A DNA stretch of 64,000 nt from Takakia lepidozioides (Eukaryota > Streptophyta > Takakiopsida > Takakiales > Takakiaceae), in contig CM060732.1 of the NCBI GenBank assembly GCA_030704615.1, forward strand, positions 21,328,001 through 21,392,000. The letters are read 5' to 3'. The translations under genes and the position numbers were made by a program. Shown here piece by piece: positions 22,831-33,900 of this stretch (position 1 is its first letter; each line of letters starts with the position of its first letter). The notes under the pieces are model-generated. The model was not told the origin of the DNA, searched no databases, and was given only the letters and a program-made list of their open reading frames with translations.

Positions 22831-23811
22831 AATATGAACAACAGCCAAATGGTAGGGGAAGCTATCTTACAGGATTGTCCGTCGATAAAACCCACTTTGA
22901 TTTGGCAGCTGACACTCCACTCCTCAATCTCTGCTTCATGTCCTCGCCTGAACTCGTGGTAATCGTCCATAGGCGGGTCTTCCAAATGTTGGAACAGTCC
23001 CTTCCACGCCATGAATGGGGTGAATAGCTGTGGATTGCGCATCTGCTGCAAATCACACCAGCTGTCGAACTCCTGGATAAAGTCATCCAACTCGATTGTG
23101 CCCACAGCTCCAGAGTACCTACGAGGCCCCTTGGTAGCTCCATACATCTCCTCCATGTCGTCCCACAACAATGGCGAATGAAAGTGCACACCTGTTGATG
23201 AAGCCTCCGAGTCTGTGTCTGACTCTACAGTAATTGAGGGTGGCGGTGAAGGTGGTCTGAACCGAATACCTCGTCTTGTGAACCCACTCTCACTGTTACT
23301 GCCTGTAGCCGTACTCCCCTCAAAACCTTTGGGTAACTCCGTAATGACACTCACAATGTGCACCTCCTCCACGTAACACTATAAGGCTCTAGTACTAATC
23401 TAATAGTGACATGGGTGGGCACCTGTTGCAGTTTAAGGGTCATATCCCAATGGCTCAGGGCACCTGCACCTGCATCCACCGCAAGAACTCATATGGTTGG
23501 CTCATCCTGCATAACAAATTTTTCGAAAGCGGGCCAAAACCCCTTATCATTGAGCCCCGGAAAATAGAACTGAGGTGCAAGGCCATGCAGTAGCAGAAGG
23601 ATTGAGCCTGGAGTTTACTTTTCATGTTGAACCACGAGCTCCGGTTTCCAATGTTGATTTTCTTTGTAATAGGGACAGGTAAAGGCGGGCTCAATCGCCG
23701 CTTGTCTCTCTCATTTGTAACATGCCAAACAGAGGAACCAGAAACAGAAACAACAAGAGCAGCAGAAGCGGGAATCGATACAGAAGTAGTAGAATAAGGT
23801 ACAACAATAGG

Positions 23812-24535
23812 TGTCGCGCACCTCACTTCGGTAAGCTCCTTTTGAAGTCATAGTTACTCGCTTTGATGCGCGCGCCTGACTCCCAACCTGGCCGCCGGGC
23901 CAACTTGGAGCTTCGGCTGCTCACCGAGACATAACGGTCCCCCTTCGCTTCCCCGAAAGACCCTCCACCTATTTGGGCCTAGTGGAATTCCCTTTGGTAG
24001 ATGGCAGTCCGGAACAGCTCCCCACTCTTTGGTCGCTTTCCGGCTCGCTCGCTTACTCACTAGTTTTTGGTCACCAACGGGCTTGCACCGTTCTCGGGGT
24101 TACTACTCCCTATATATACTTCTGTAGCTATCCGCGGGGGTTCCACAAACAGCCATGCCATTTTATGGTGAACCACCACGAAGACCCTTGATTCCCGGTG
24201 GTGAGTCGCGGTGAGTCTTGGCCCACTCACCGCGGCCCCAATGGACCGTGATGAGTCCCAAGACTCCCCACGACTCCCACCTCGAGGTCTCCACCCCATG
24301 GTGAGTCCTATGCCACCCCTACTAAGTCCCGCTAAGCTACTACCACCCCTTGTGGAGCCACCCCCACCGCAACCCGGTGTGCGGGGCTCCGCCTAGTGAG
24401 CGCCTCCGCCTCCTTGAGTGCCTTGGGCACTCAAGGGTGCTTCAGCCCCCGTATCTATCGTTGCTACTGCCCCCACCACAGGGGCAGCCCCTTCTGTGTC
24501 CCGACCCCCTGCCCTCAAGGCAAAGGGCCGCGACA
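23812..24535 (-). repeat. Gypsy 3' LTR
   Basis: It starts TGTCGCGCACCTCACTTCGG on the plus strand and ends GGGCCGCGACA. It is nearly identical to 29946-30669, with scattered single-base differences. On the minus strand the adjacent internal sequence GGTAGGGGTGTG is a plausible polypurine tract. Confidence 0.95.
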
Positions 24536-25440
24536 CACACCCCTACCAACAGGGAGTCGATGTCCTCATCGACTTGTCCATTTTGTAGAAACGAACATCC
24601 AAGTTGTGGCGTCCCACATCAAGGAGTTTGTTTCCGCACCATGGCCTCCCATGACAAAGAACCAAACCCCACACTTGACTCTACTCTCCACTAGCTAGTT
24701 CGGCCGACTTCCTCCAAGTCCCGGCCAAGGGTGGAGCCTCTCCAGCTCCTCCCAGTGCACTCTTCTTGGCCTACTTCAAGGCCAAGGAACGATCCTCCCC
24801 GAGGATCGAATCGCCTTATTGCAATAACATTGCTTGCGATCGCTCATGATGCCGCTTTTGGCATCACCTTGAGCAAGGGTTCACCTGGAACCCTCTTTGA
24901 CTAGGAAGATAACCTTGAACCAATCGTGCGCCCCAATCACTACAATTGGGTCCGCCTTGGAATGCTGGCCTGAGGTACGGGAACACGCCGAAGCCGCACT
25001 ACGACTTCATCCCGAGGCTACACAATTATAGTACGTGAACGGAAGCACGTAGCTTCCGCGTTAGCCCACACTACAAGGCAACCCCCTCGGTAGCGCAATT
25101 ATAGTACGCGCACGCGCCAGGTGCGCACTAGCACGTGAACTCCCAAAGAAGGCGCAAGTTGCCTTGCCCCTTGGATGGGGGTCACCCGATTTCGGCACTA
25201 CGCAAACACACGATTAACCCAATTTACCTCTCCCACTTTTGTAAGCTAGCATGCATTCTACACACTAGCCAACTATACCATGCATCACCATTCCAAACAA
25301 AATAGGACGCACAACATTTGGAAGCCATTTCATTTATAGCAAGTTTTGTACAATACAAGTTTTTGCAATCGGATTCCTGAGCTAGCTAAACCGGGCTAAG
25401 CATGCATTTCCTCCCCCACGCTCCAAGGTTGATGTCCCCA
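24536..25440. other. Noncoding tail of the gypsy element
   Basis: The internal region between the chromodomain stop (25441) and the 3' LTR. No coding frame was recognised on the minus strand. It contains short local repeats such as ACAATTATAGTACG(T/C)(G/C), at about 25022 and 25098. Untranslated 3' tails of this size are known in several chromovirus lineages. Confidence 0.6.
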
Positions 25441-28400
25441 TCAACGCTTCTTCCGCTTTTGAGGTCGCCCTTCGAAAGCTGCAACCGCCTCGGACGCGTT
25501 TCCCATTTCTGAGGCACGCACCCAAGATGCCTCCACATGATGATAGCCCTTCCATTTGACGAGATACTCCGTTTCTCGGTTCTTGAACCTCCTCGACTTA
25601 AGTATTGCCTCCACCTCGTACTCAGGTTCATTTTCATGATCCAACAGCGTAGGTGGCGGACGCAACACTTGATGCCGATTCGGACGTGCTTCATCTTTGA
25701 AGTAAGGCTTCAAAAGGGAGACATGGAATACTGGGTGCACTTTGCTGTTTGCCGGCAGCTCCAATTCATACACATCCTCATTCATTCATAACCTTCCGAA
25801 TGCGAAAGGGTCCCGCATACGGAGGCACGAACTTCGGGCTCACTTCAGGAGGTAGTCGGAAATTCTTGATGTTCAACCAGACCTCCGTGCCTGCCTCAAA
25901 CTTCACTTCCCTCCGCTTCCGATTCGCCTGCCTTTCATACCGTTTCCTAGCTTTGGCAATGTTGTACTTTGCGAGCTTCAACAAACGCTCGCGTTCTTCC
26001 AGTACCGCCGCTACTGCCGGTTCCTCAACGTCCTGGGCGGCCCAACTTGTCGGCACCAGAGGTGCTTTTCCATAGACCAATACGAAAGGGGAAACTCCCG
26101 TTGCGGAGTGTTCTGTGTTATTATAACAGAACTCTACCGCGTCTAAGTGTTCCACCCAGTCTGATTGGTCTGTCGACACGTAATTCTGCAAGATCTGCTT
26201 CACTACAGAATTCACTCTTTCCGTTTGGCCGTCGGTCGTAGGTCGAAAGGTGGTGCTCATCTTCAGCCTCGTCCCCCTTTAAGACGTGGGCAAAGTAAAG
26301 TCGCCCTGTCTCCTGCGCCGTTGCCGTCTCCTTGATGGGGATGAAATGTCCCATTTTACTGAACCTATCCACCACCACCATGATTGCATCGAATCCTTTT
26401 GACAGCGGCATAACAGTCATGATGCATCGAGACGCTTTCCCAAGTCCCCTCTGGAATCGGCAAGGGTTGTAATAGCCCCGCTTGCTTTTTGTACTCGCTC
26501 CGGTTTTGTTGGCATGTGGTGCATGTCTTGACATACTCCTCTGCCTCCTCCCTCAGTTTGGGCCAGAAATACTCCTTCTTCAAGAGTGCCGCAGTGCGCT
26601 TGGCTCCGCCGTGGCCCGCAAGCGGGCTATCATGGCATTCTCTCAAGAGACTATCCCTGATCCCTCCCTTCGGCACGTAGAGACGCGTTTGCTTATACCG
26701 GAGCAGTCCATTTTGCAAGTAGAACTGCGATTTAACCCCCATCCTCAAGTCTTGCATCACGGACTTCGCCAGCTGTTCCTTCCGGCAAGCCTTCCGGATC
26801 TTCCTTTGGAGTGCCGTCTCGCCCCTGTGCACCAACATGAGCTGCTGCTTTCTACTTAAAGCATCGCCACCACATTGTCCCGTCCCGGTTTGTACTGGAT
26901 ATCCACGTCGAACACCGCCAAAGTATCTTGCCACCTAAGTTGTTTTGGGGACAACTTGGGCTGCGTGGCAAAATACTTCACCGTGACATTGTCTGTGAAC
27001 ACCTTCACTGGGTTGGAACCAACATAGTGGCGCCAAAGCTCAAGGCAATGCACCACTGCCTTCATCTCTTTTTCGTGCGTCGGCCACCGTCACTCCACTT
27101 CATTCAGTTTCTTACTTTCATAAGCCACTGGACGTCCATCTTGCATAAGTACACCCCCAATCGCGAAGTCCGATGCATCTGTATGAATCTCAAACGGACG
27201 ATCGAACTCGGGGATTTTCAAGACTGGAGCTTCCGCCATCCACTGCTTCAATTCAGCAAAAGCTTGGCCACAAAAAGTATTCCATGCCCAGACTTTGGAT
27301 TTACACAGAAGGTCAGACAGCGGCCCCGCGATCTTGGCGAAATTTCTCACATACTTCCGGTAATAGGAGGCGAGTCTTAGGAATGATCGCACTCCCGGGA
27401 CCGAAGTCGGAGGCTCCCAGTCCAAGATTGCCCTCACCTTTCTGTCATCCATTTTGATCCCACCCTGTATAATCACATGCCCCAAGAACTCCACTTTCGT
27501 GACCCCGGCACTTTGAAGCTTTGGCATACAGCTTCCCTTCCCGCAATTTCTGGAACAGCCTTTTGAGGTGCTCCTCCTTTGTTTTCGAGTACACCAAGAT
27601 GTCGTCGATGTACACGATCACAAAGTCATCCAACCACTCCTGAAAAAGGCTGTTCATTAGCGTGCTAAAGGTCGCGGGTGCATTGGTGAGCCCAAAAGGC
27701 ATCACCAAGAACTCATATGAACCATACCTTGTCCTGCACGCGGTCTTCTCCTCATCTCCTTCCGCCACCCGAATTTGATGGTAGCCGGAGCGCAAGTCGA
27801 TCCGGCTGAAGTACTTCGCTCCTGCCAACCGGTCGAAAAGGTCGTCGATCCTTGGCAAAGGGTACCGGTTTTTAATAGTCACCTTATTCAGAGCCCTGTA
27901 ATCGACACACATCCGCAACGTCCCATCCTTCTTGTCTGCGAATAGCACCGGGGCTCCGTAAGGTGACTTACTCAGTCGGATGTACCCCTTTGACATTAGA
28001 TCCTTGAGCTGAATCTTCAGCTCGACCAACTCTCTGTGGCTCAACCGGTAGGGCGCCTTGGCAGGCGATTCCGATCCCGGTATCACCTCAATCTTGTGGT
28101 CAACTCCTCTTCGCGGTGGCAAGCCGCTTGGTAAATCCTCCGGCATCACATCTTGGTATTTCTCCAAAATCCCCTTGATCCAATCTGGGCTCGGCTCCCC
28201 ATCGCCTTCTCCCTTCACTTCTCTAATGTAAAGCAAAAACTGGGGTTCGTGTGCCTCCTCCACGGCCCACTCCCTTGCTGACAGAAGGTTTATTCGCCCT
28301 CCCACGGATTTGGGCGTTTCCGACACTCGTAAGACCTCGCCACCATTCCCACATGGCAGCGTGACTACTCTCTTGCGGCCATCTATGACCGCTCCGGATT

Positions 28401-28890
28401 TGCTCAAAAAGGTCATCCCCAAAATGAGATCTACTCCATCGATCTCGCAGATGGTGAAGTTCTCACGTCCCTCCCAACTCCCCAGTTGAAGAGGAACATC
28501 AAACGCCAACCTTGTCGCCAACTGTGGTTCTTCTTTGGCAGAACGCACCTCAATAGAGGCCCCCACGTCACTTGTCGGGAGTCCCAGCTTTTGTGCCGTT
28601 GCCGGTGTCATGAAGGAGTGCGACGCTCCTGTGTCCACCAACAATGACACGTTAGTTCCGGATATTATCCCATCCACGAACAGTAACTGACTCCTTTTAC
28701 GTAAGGCGCCAATTTCCTGATACAACTCACAAGAAAATGTGCCTACCTTGCAAGTCCTGGCGACCACCGCTTCCACCAGGCGACTGATGGTATTTTCTGA
28801 CAGCTCTGTGGTCGCCCGAGTCATGTTCAACTGTCGGGGCTTTGTGCACTTCTTGGCCATGTGCCCGGGCTCCCCGCAATTGAAACACAC
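25441..28890 (-). pseudogene. Gypsy pol: CCHC, protease, RT, RNase H, integrase, chromodomain (broken)
   Basis: Segments on the minus strand: 28890-27445 has [14 protein letters not shown], the protease [10 protein letters not shown] and the RT ([22 protein letters not shown]). 27527-27090 has the RNase H start (LGHVI, EIHTDASDFAIGGVL). After a stop at about 27.09 kb, RNase H continues at 27065-26856 (FTDNVTVKYF). The integrase zinc domain follows (HDSPLAGHGGAKRT, CTTCQQNR). The integrase core is at 26534-26250 (VVVDRFSKMGHF), then TDGQTERVNSVVKQ. The chromodomain is at about 25620-25510 (EVEAILKSRR, YLVKWKGYHH, ASW). Frameshifts lie near 27.5 and 26.4 kb. About 40 residues, including the second catalytic Asp of integrase, are missing near 26.26 kb. 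Confidence 0.92.
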
Positions 28891-29890
28891 TCCATCAAAG
28901 GTCGCCTTCTGTCCGCCATAAGCCGCTGCACCTGCTTTTCCTTTCGGAGCACCAGGTGCAGCCTTGACGTGTGAAGGCCCTCCCTTCGATTTCCACGTGC
29001 CATTATCGCCGCGTGGCCTATCCCACTTTTTTTTTCCGGTCGGAAAGAGTCACCTTCCCGCCGGGCCTTCTTGTGGTTCAGCTCCGTACGGCCTTGTCTT
29101 TCACCCCTAGGGACATCCGAGAAACATTCCGCCCTCTCAATTGCCTCGTTCAAAGTCTTAGGCGGCTTCTCCTCCAACTTCCGCCTGGCCCATGGGGCCA
29201 ATCCCGCCACAAAGTTGAAGACCATTTCTAGTTCTGCCATGTCCGCGACTTCGAGCAGCAGCACATTGAAAGCCTGAACATAACCCCGAATGTCATCCAT
29301 TTGCTTCAAATTCCTCATCTTGTCCCGGGCAAGCCAGGACGCGTTGAGGGGCACAAACTCTCTTCATCAATTCCTTGAACCCACTCCAGTTCAAGGTTTC
29401 CGGGCTCGGATCTCGGTCGTGAAGGCATTTCTGCCACCATTGTTGAGCATAGCCCCTCAAATAGGTGGGAGCCACTTCCACCCGATCCTCGTCACTCAAC
29501 TTGGCCGCCCGGAAGTACTACTCTAGCTCCAGGAGCCAGGTGTTGAGTGCCTTCCGATTTCGGACGCCCTCGAAGGTGTCGGGTTCCTTAGGCTTCACCT
29601 TAAACTTTGCCTTAGTGGAAGTGGCATTAGCCGCCTTCAACACGTCTTTCAACGTCCCGCCAAACTACGCCAACAACCCTTCCCAAAAGGCTGCCGGCAT
29701 GGGAGGCATCTCTTGGTTTGTCGGAGCTCTCAAGGATTCCTCGGGCTCCGACTCCTCGAGCGGCCTCGTTTTCGGAAACATGCATCGTTTCCTCAAACGG
29801 CCGCCTCGGTGACACGTTGCCCCCATCTGGCTCACCAGGATCATCATCTTTTGGGCCGTTCCGCTTCCGCTTCGGCTTGCCCGACCCCAT
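28827..29890 (-). pseudogene. Gypsy gag (frameshifted, with stops)
   Basis: The start ATG is at 29890, about 40 bp after the primer-binding site, with a basic N-terminus (GKPKRKRNGPKDDD). Downstream frames give DTFEGVRNRKALNTWLLELE, the gag core LRGYAQQWWQKCLHDRDP and CFSDVPRGERQGR. At least two in-frame stops (about 29.66 and 29.52 kb) and several frame changes separate these pieces. The CCHC knuckle is read in the pol frame at about 28.87 kb. Confidence 0.85.
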
Positions 29891-29931
29891 GATGAGGCCA
29901 ATCCCAAGGACGATCGCGTACTGAACTCTAA

Positions 29932-29943
29932 GCTCTGATACCA
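29932..29943 (-). promoter_or_regulatory. Primer-binding site, initiator-Met tRNA type
   Basis: On the minus strand TGGTATCAGAGC begins two bases after the end of the 5' LTR. This is the common plant PBS complementary to the 3' end of initiator tRNA-Met. Confidence 0.95.
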
Positions 29944-29945
29944 AG

Positions 29946-30669
29946 TGTCGCGCACCTCACTTCGGTAAGCTCCCCTTCAAGTCATAGTTACTCGCTTTGA
30001 TGCGCGCGCCTGACTCCCAACCTGGCCGCCGGGCCAACTTGGAGCTTCGGCTGCTCACCGGGACATAACGGTCCCCCTTCGCTCCCCCGAAAGACCCTCC
30101 ACCTATTTGGGCCTAGTGGAATTCCTTTTGGTAGATGGCAGTCCGGAACAGCTCCCCACTCTTTGGTCGTTTTCCGGCTCGCTCGCTTACTCACTAGTTT
30201 TTGGTCACCAACGGGCTTGCACCGTTCTCGGGGTTACTACTCCCTATATATACTTCTGTAGCTATCCGCGGGGGTTCCACAAACAGCCATGCCATTTTAT
30301 GGTGAACCACCACGAAGACCCTCGATTCCCGGTGGTGAGTCGCGGTGAGTCTTGGCCCACTCACCGCGGCCCCAATGGACCGTGATGAGTCCCAAGACTC
30401 CCCACGACTCCCACCTCGAGGTCTCCACCCCATGGTGAGTCCTATGCCACCCCCACTAAGTCTCGCTAAGCTACCACCACCCCTTGTGGAGCCACCCCCA
30501 CCGCAACCCGGTGTGCGGGGCTCCGCCTAGTGAGCGCCTCCGCCTCCTTGAGTACCTTGGGCACTCAAGGGTGCTTCAGCCCCCGTATCTATCGCTGCTA
30601 CTGCCCCCACCACAGGGGCAGCCCCTTCTGTGTCCCAACCCCCTACCCTCAAGGCAAAGGGCCGCGACA
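29946..30669 (-). repeat. Gypsy 5' LTR
   Basis: 724 bp, same termini as the 3' LTR. It carries TATATATA at about 30245-30251 on the palindromic strand, a possible TATA element inside the LTR promoter. Differences from the other LTR are a handful of substitutions, mostly C/T. Confidence 0.95.
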
Positions 30670-31342
30670 ACAGGTACTACAACAGGAGTTGCAACCTCAC
30701 CCAAAGACACATCCCTATTTTGCAGAATCCATGTATGATATGCATTAACAGACGAATTTGGAACAAAGTTCACCACATTTTCAACCGTCATGGCATGCTT
30801 GTCTTCCGCATCAGGAAAGGGTTTTGTTCATTTTGGTCTGGCCATATAAGCGGCCGTTCCATCGACAATATGCCAATTTAACCTGCTCTTATCTACCTTT
30901 ACTTTCCCACAGTCAGGACATTTGAACTTAGGCCATCCCTTTGCTCCTTCCACCTAGCCTCTCTACACCTGGTGTGGCAGTAGGCGATCATTGTAGCATG
31001 CTCATGCTCAGTGTACCAGAAGCGAACTTGTTCGCCATCCCTCTTCAAGTGATCATATGGAACATTTACAGCCTCTCCAGGGAACAGATAACAAGCAGCC
31101 ATGGCAAAACAAAAAGCTGGCCAAACCCCAAGAGAAGAGAAGAGAATAGCAAGAGCAAGAGAATTGCGAAGAGAGCAGAGCAAGGAACGCGGGAAGGAAA
31201 CGAAAGCACTGCGATAAGGCAAAAAGTGAATAATGAATGTAACAACGAAGCTAACTAGATCTGACCCGTAAGGCACATCAGTTAAGCAAAAGACGACGGT
31301 TCATTTAAATCTGGCGGAAAACATTCAATTATATCCGCACTT

Positions 31343-31358
31343 GCTCACACGTGTGAGC
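31343..31358. promoter_or_regulatory. 16-bp perfect palindrome with CACGTG core
   Basis: GCTCACACGTGTGAGC is an exact inverted repeat around CACGTG, the G-box/bHLH-bZIP core. It sits about 240 bp upstream of the ATG of the decayed minus-strand unit and at the edge of the 61-bp repeat. Binding is not shown. Confidence 0.4.
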
Positions 31359-31502
31359 GTGACACTCCGACTGTAACCTGGAAAGGTGGGGTGTAACCCT
31401 AAACCCTAAACGTGTGAGGGCGACAATCCGACTGTAACCTGGAAAGGTGGGGTGTAACCCTAAACCCTAAACGTGTGAGGGCGACAATCCGACTGTAACC
31501 CG
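31349..31502. repeat. 61-bp tandem repeat carrying telomere-type (CCCTAAA)2
   Basis: Two and a half copies start with ACGTGTGAG(C/G)G at 31349, 31410 and 31471. Copies 1 and 2 end in GTAACCCTAAACCCTAAA, so two blocks of the plant telomere heptamer are embedded (about 31395-31409 and 31456-31470). Confidence 0.85.
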
Positions 31503-31905
31503 CATGTGAGACACGTGGAGTGTAACCCTCGATCATGTAGCCCTATAGGATGTAACCCTTCAGCACGTAATATTCCTATGAGAAAAATGATACCTCATGT
31601 ACCCCTAGTCTATGTGACCCCCGAACACAACATCCATGTAACCTTGTCATATATACCATCAGTATGTAATCTCCACTATGTAACCATGCTCAATGTAACC
31701 CCCGACCATGTAACCCTAGCCTATGTGACTCCCTGTCATGTAAACCATCAAACATGTAAACCCCGCGTAATCCTCCATTACTAAACCCTCTACCATGTAA
31801 CCATGCACCATGTAGCGTTCCGTTGAGAAAAAAAAACACCATGTAACCCCCTTGGTGTAACGATAGCACTGACCCTGTCATATAAACCATTAAACATGTA
31901 ACTGA
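31503..31905. repeat. CATGTAACCC minisatellite (C-strand on plus)
   Basis: Degenerate repeats such as CATGTAACCCCCGACC, ATGTAACCCTAGCCTATGTG and CATGTAAACCATCAAACATG. They are the reverse-complement orientation of the GGGTTACATG array at 32.9-33.9 kb. Confidence 0.8.
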
Positions 31906-32239
31906 TTGACAGTGATTGCAGAACACGAAGGATTCGATATGTATTACATCCAAAATAACGATGAGAAGGTTGCCCTGGCTTGTGTGTGTTACAAAGATAC
32001 ACAAGAGTAGAGTGATTGGGCATAACCTCCATTGAGTGGTTGCGTGTTGGCGTAGACCAAAACGAACAAAACCATTTCCTACTGCGGATCTCAAGAATGC
32101 CATAGCCATGAGGGAGAGAATGACATAAAGAAAGAAAAGGATAGAGACAACCGTATCAAACGCCGTAGTAATACATTTCCGGATTGCTGCGTGGAAAGCA
32201 TTGTCTTGCATGTTGTTGGGAGGAAGATACCACTGTTGG

Positions 32240-32875
32240 GCGGTTCTTAGTTTTTTTAAATATCCGCTGGGTCCGGATACTTGACAAATTAGAGAATGAT
32301 ATATCCTGCGGATCCGGATATTAGAATAATTTGTATTTCTAATATCCGACGGTTATGCATAGTGAAAGTTTTTAAAAATCTGCCGGATATAAATAAGTCC
32401 AGATATTTAGATTTTAATATCCGGCTGTTATAGAGTAATCCGGATAAAAATAATCATGAAATATATATATTTTTTTAAACAGGGGGATTGTAGCCCTGAT
32501 TTAACTTTATTGAGATTTACTCGCAATTTGTTTCAATTTTTTAATCAATTTAAATTATTAAAATTCTAATAAATTATTAATATTTTATTTTATTTTCTTG
32601 TATCCGGTTGAGATCCGGTATTTTGGCTACATATCCGGATACAGTCCGGTTATTAAACTTTTTTATATTCGGTGGGTAGGATCCTATCCGGATCCTCCGT
32701 TTTATGTATCCGCCGGATATTAATAATAGCCGGATATCAAATAGTTGCCGGATCCGGATCTGGATACATTGATATCCGGGTTGATATCCTACTATTGATA
32801 TCCTGATGACTCTATATCTGTCCAACATGAGTAATTAGGGTTTCGGCCTCCATCCACCATTCGGCCGTCGGATAC
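32240..32875. repeat. AT-rich region with many ATCCGGAT palindromic words
   Basis: Dispersed TATCCGG/CCGGATA words (more than a dozen, both orientations) in an AT-rich background, between the two oppositely oriented GTTACA arrays. Repeated subterminal words on both strands are typical of non-autonomous hAT-like elements. The outer ends (CACTGTTGGGC near 32231; TCCAACATG near 32820) are only weakly inverted, so no element boundary is claimed. Confidence 0.5.
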
Positions 32876-32914
32876 TTGACACCTATATGGATTGGATGAA
32901 ATGAGAGGTTGTTA

Positions 32915-33900
32915 CATGAGGAGAGGTTACACATGTGAGAGGGTTACAGAAGGTGGGGTTACATGGAATGGAGGGTTCGTGGAACGGGAAATGGGGGTTA
33001 CACGGGCCACAGAGGGTGACAAGGGCCGGGGGTCAGAGTGGGAGGGTTACGGGAGGCTATGGTTACACGTCGGGGTTACAGAGGGTGACACAACACATGG
33101 GGTGGTGATACACGGTGAGGGTTACATGTCGGGGTTACAGAGGTTGACTCAACACATGGGGCGGGGGTACACGGTGAGGGCTACATGAGCGGGGTTACAG
33201 GGGCTGACCTTCATGGGATTACATGGGGTGTCACGAGATGGGGGTTACACTGACTCAGCACATAGGGCGGGGTTACACGGTGAGGGTTACATGAGGTGGA
33301 GTTACAGGGGCTGACCTACAACGGGTTACATGGGGTGTCACGAGATGGGGTTACAGGGAACTGGCGGGTTGGCGAGCTGGCGGGCTGGGGTTACACATCG
33401 AGGTTATAGAGGGTGACTTAGCACATGGGGGAGGGTTACACAGAAAGGTTACATACTGTGGGGTTACACGAGGTGGAGTTACAGGGGCTGACCAGCATGG
33501 GTTTACATGGGGTGTGGGTTACAATGAAGATGGGGTTGCAAGGAACTGGAGTTACACGACGAGGGGTACACGGTGAGGGTTACATGAGGTGGGGCAATAG
33601 GGTGAGGGTTACACGTGGTGGGGGTTACATGGGATTACATAACGGGAGGGTTATATGATGCGGGGTTACATGGGGTGGGGTTACAAGGGCTGATGTGCAC
33701 GGGGTTACACGAGGAACTGAAGTTACACGGAGAGGGGTACATGGGGCGGGGTTACACAGGAGGGGCAGGGTTACATAGAGTGGAGGGTTACATGGAGTGG
33801 AGGGTTACATGGAGTGGAGGGTTACACTACAAGGGCTGACGTGCACGGGGTTGCATGGGGCGTGGGTTACAAGGAGGATGGGGTTACAAGGAACTCAGGG
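32915..33900. repeat. GGGTTACATGG minisatellite (G-strand on plus)
   Basis: About one kilobase of units such as GGGGTTACATGGGGTG, TGAGGGTTACATGAGGTGG, ACAGGGGCTGACC and GGAGTTACACGG, with a longer superunit (TTACAGGGGCTGACC... CATGGG) recurring at about 33195, 33305 and 33480. The ORFs over it (GLHGVGLQGL type) are by-products. Confidence 0.85.

Larger units (their letters stand above)
23812..30669 (-). mobile_element. Ty3/gypsy chromovirus, full-length but defective
   Basis: The element is 6,858 bp. Both LTRs are 724 bp with TGTCGCG...CGCGACA termini. Flanking 5-bp duplications are ATAGG (23807-23811) and ACAGG (30670-30674), one mismatch. Minus-strand order: 5' LTR (29946-30669), iMet tRNA primer-binding site (29932-29943), gag, CCHC, protease, RT, RNase H, integrase, chromodomain, a noncoding tail of about 0.9 kb, 3' LTR (23812-24535). 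The chromodomain after integrase assigns it to the chromoviruses. Frameshifts, stops and an integrase deletion make it non-autonomous. The very similar LTRs imply a fairly recent insertion. Confidence 0.95.
22277..31102 (-). pseudogene. Decayed coding unit split by the gypsy insertion, gag-like C-terminal part
   Basis: The 5' part (31102-30675, minus) starts with ATG at 31102 and reads GEAVNVPYDHLKRDGEQVRF. After a one-base frame change at about 30.95 kb comes a two-Cys knuckle (KFKCPDCGKVKVDKSRLNWH). An in-frame stop lies near 30.83 kb. The reading frame continues on the far side of the retrotransposon at 23806 (PIVVPYSTTSVSIP). Further segments are 23.7-23.4 kb (HGLAPQFYFPGLNDKGFWPA, with an in-frame TGA), 23372-22870 (IELDDFIQEFDSWCDLQQMR, LFQHLEDPPMDDYHEFRRG) and 22.54-22.28 kb. 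The LDDFI/W..L..F pattern resembles a retrotransposon gag, so this is probably an older LTR element or a gag-derived gene. Function unknown. Confidence 0.55.

Noticed and set aside
24060-24299. Pairs of identical ORFs at 24.0-24.7 and 30.0-30.7 kb
   Set aside because: They lie in the two LTR copies and have no gag/pol features; duplicated because the LTRs are duplicated.
31349-31905. CRISPR-like array of repeats and spacers
   Set aside because: Units are contiguous tandem repeats without unique equal-length spacers, and the context is a plant chromosome.
33425-33839. Gly/Leu/His-rich ORFs such as GLHGVGLQGL
   Set aside because: Products of the GGGTTACATGG minisatellite; the period of the peptide equals the DNA period.
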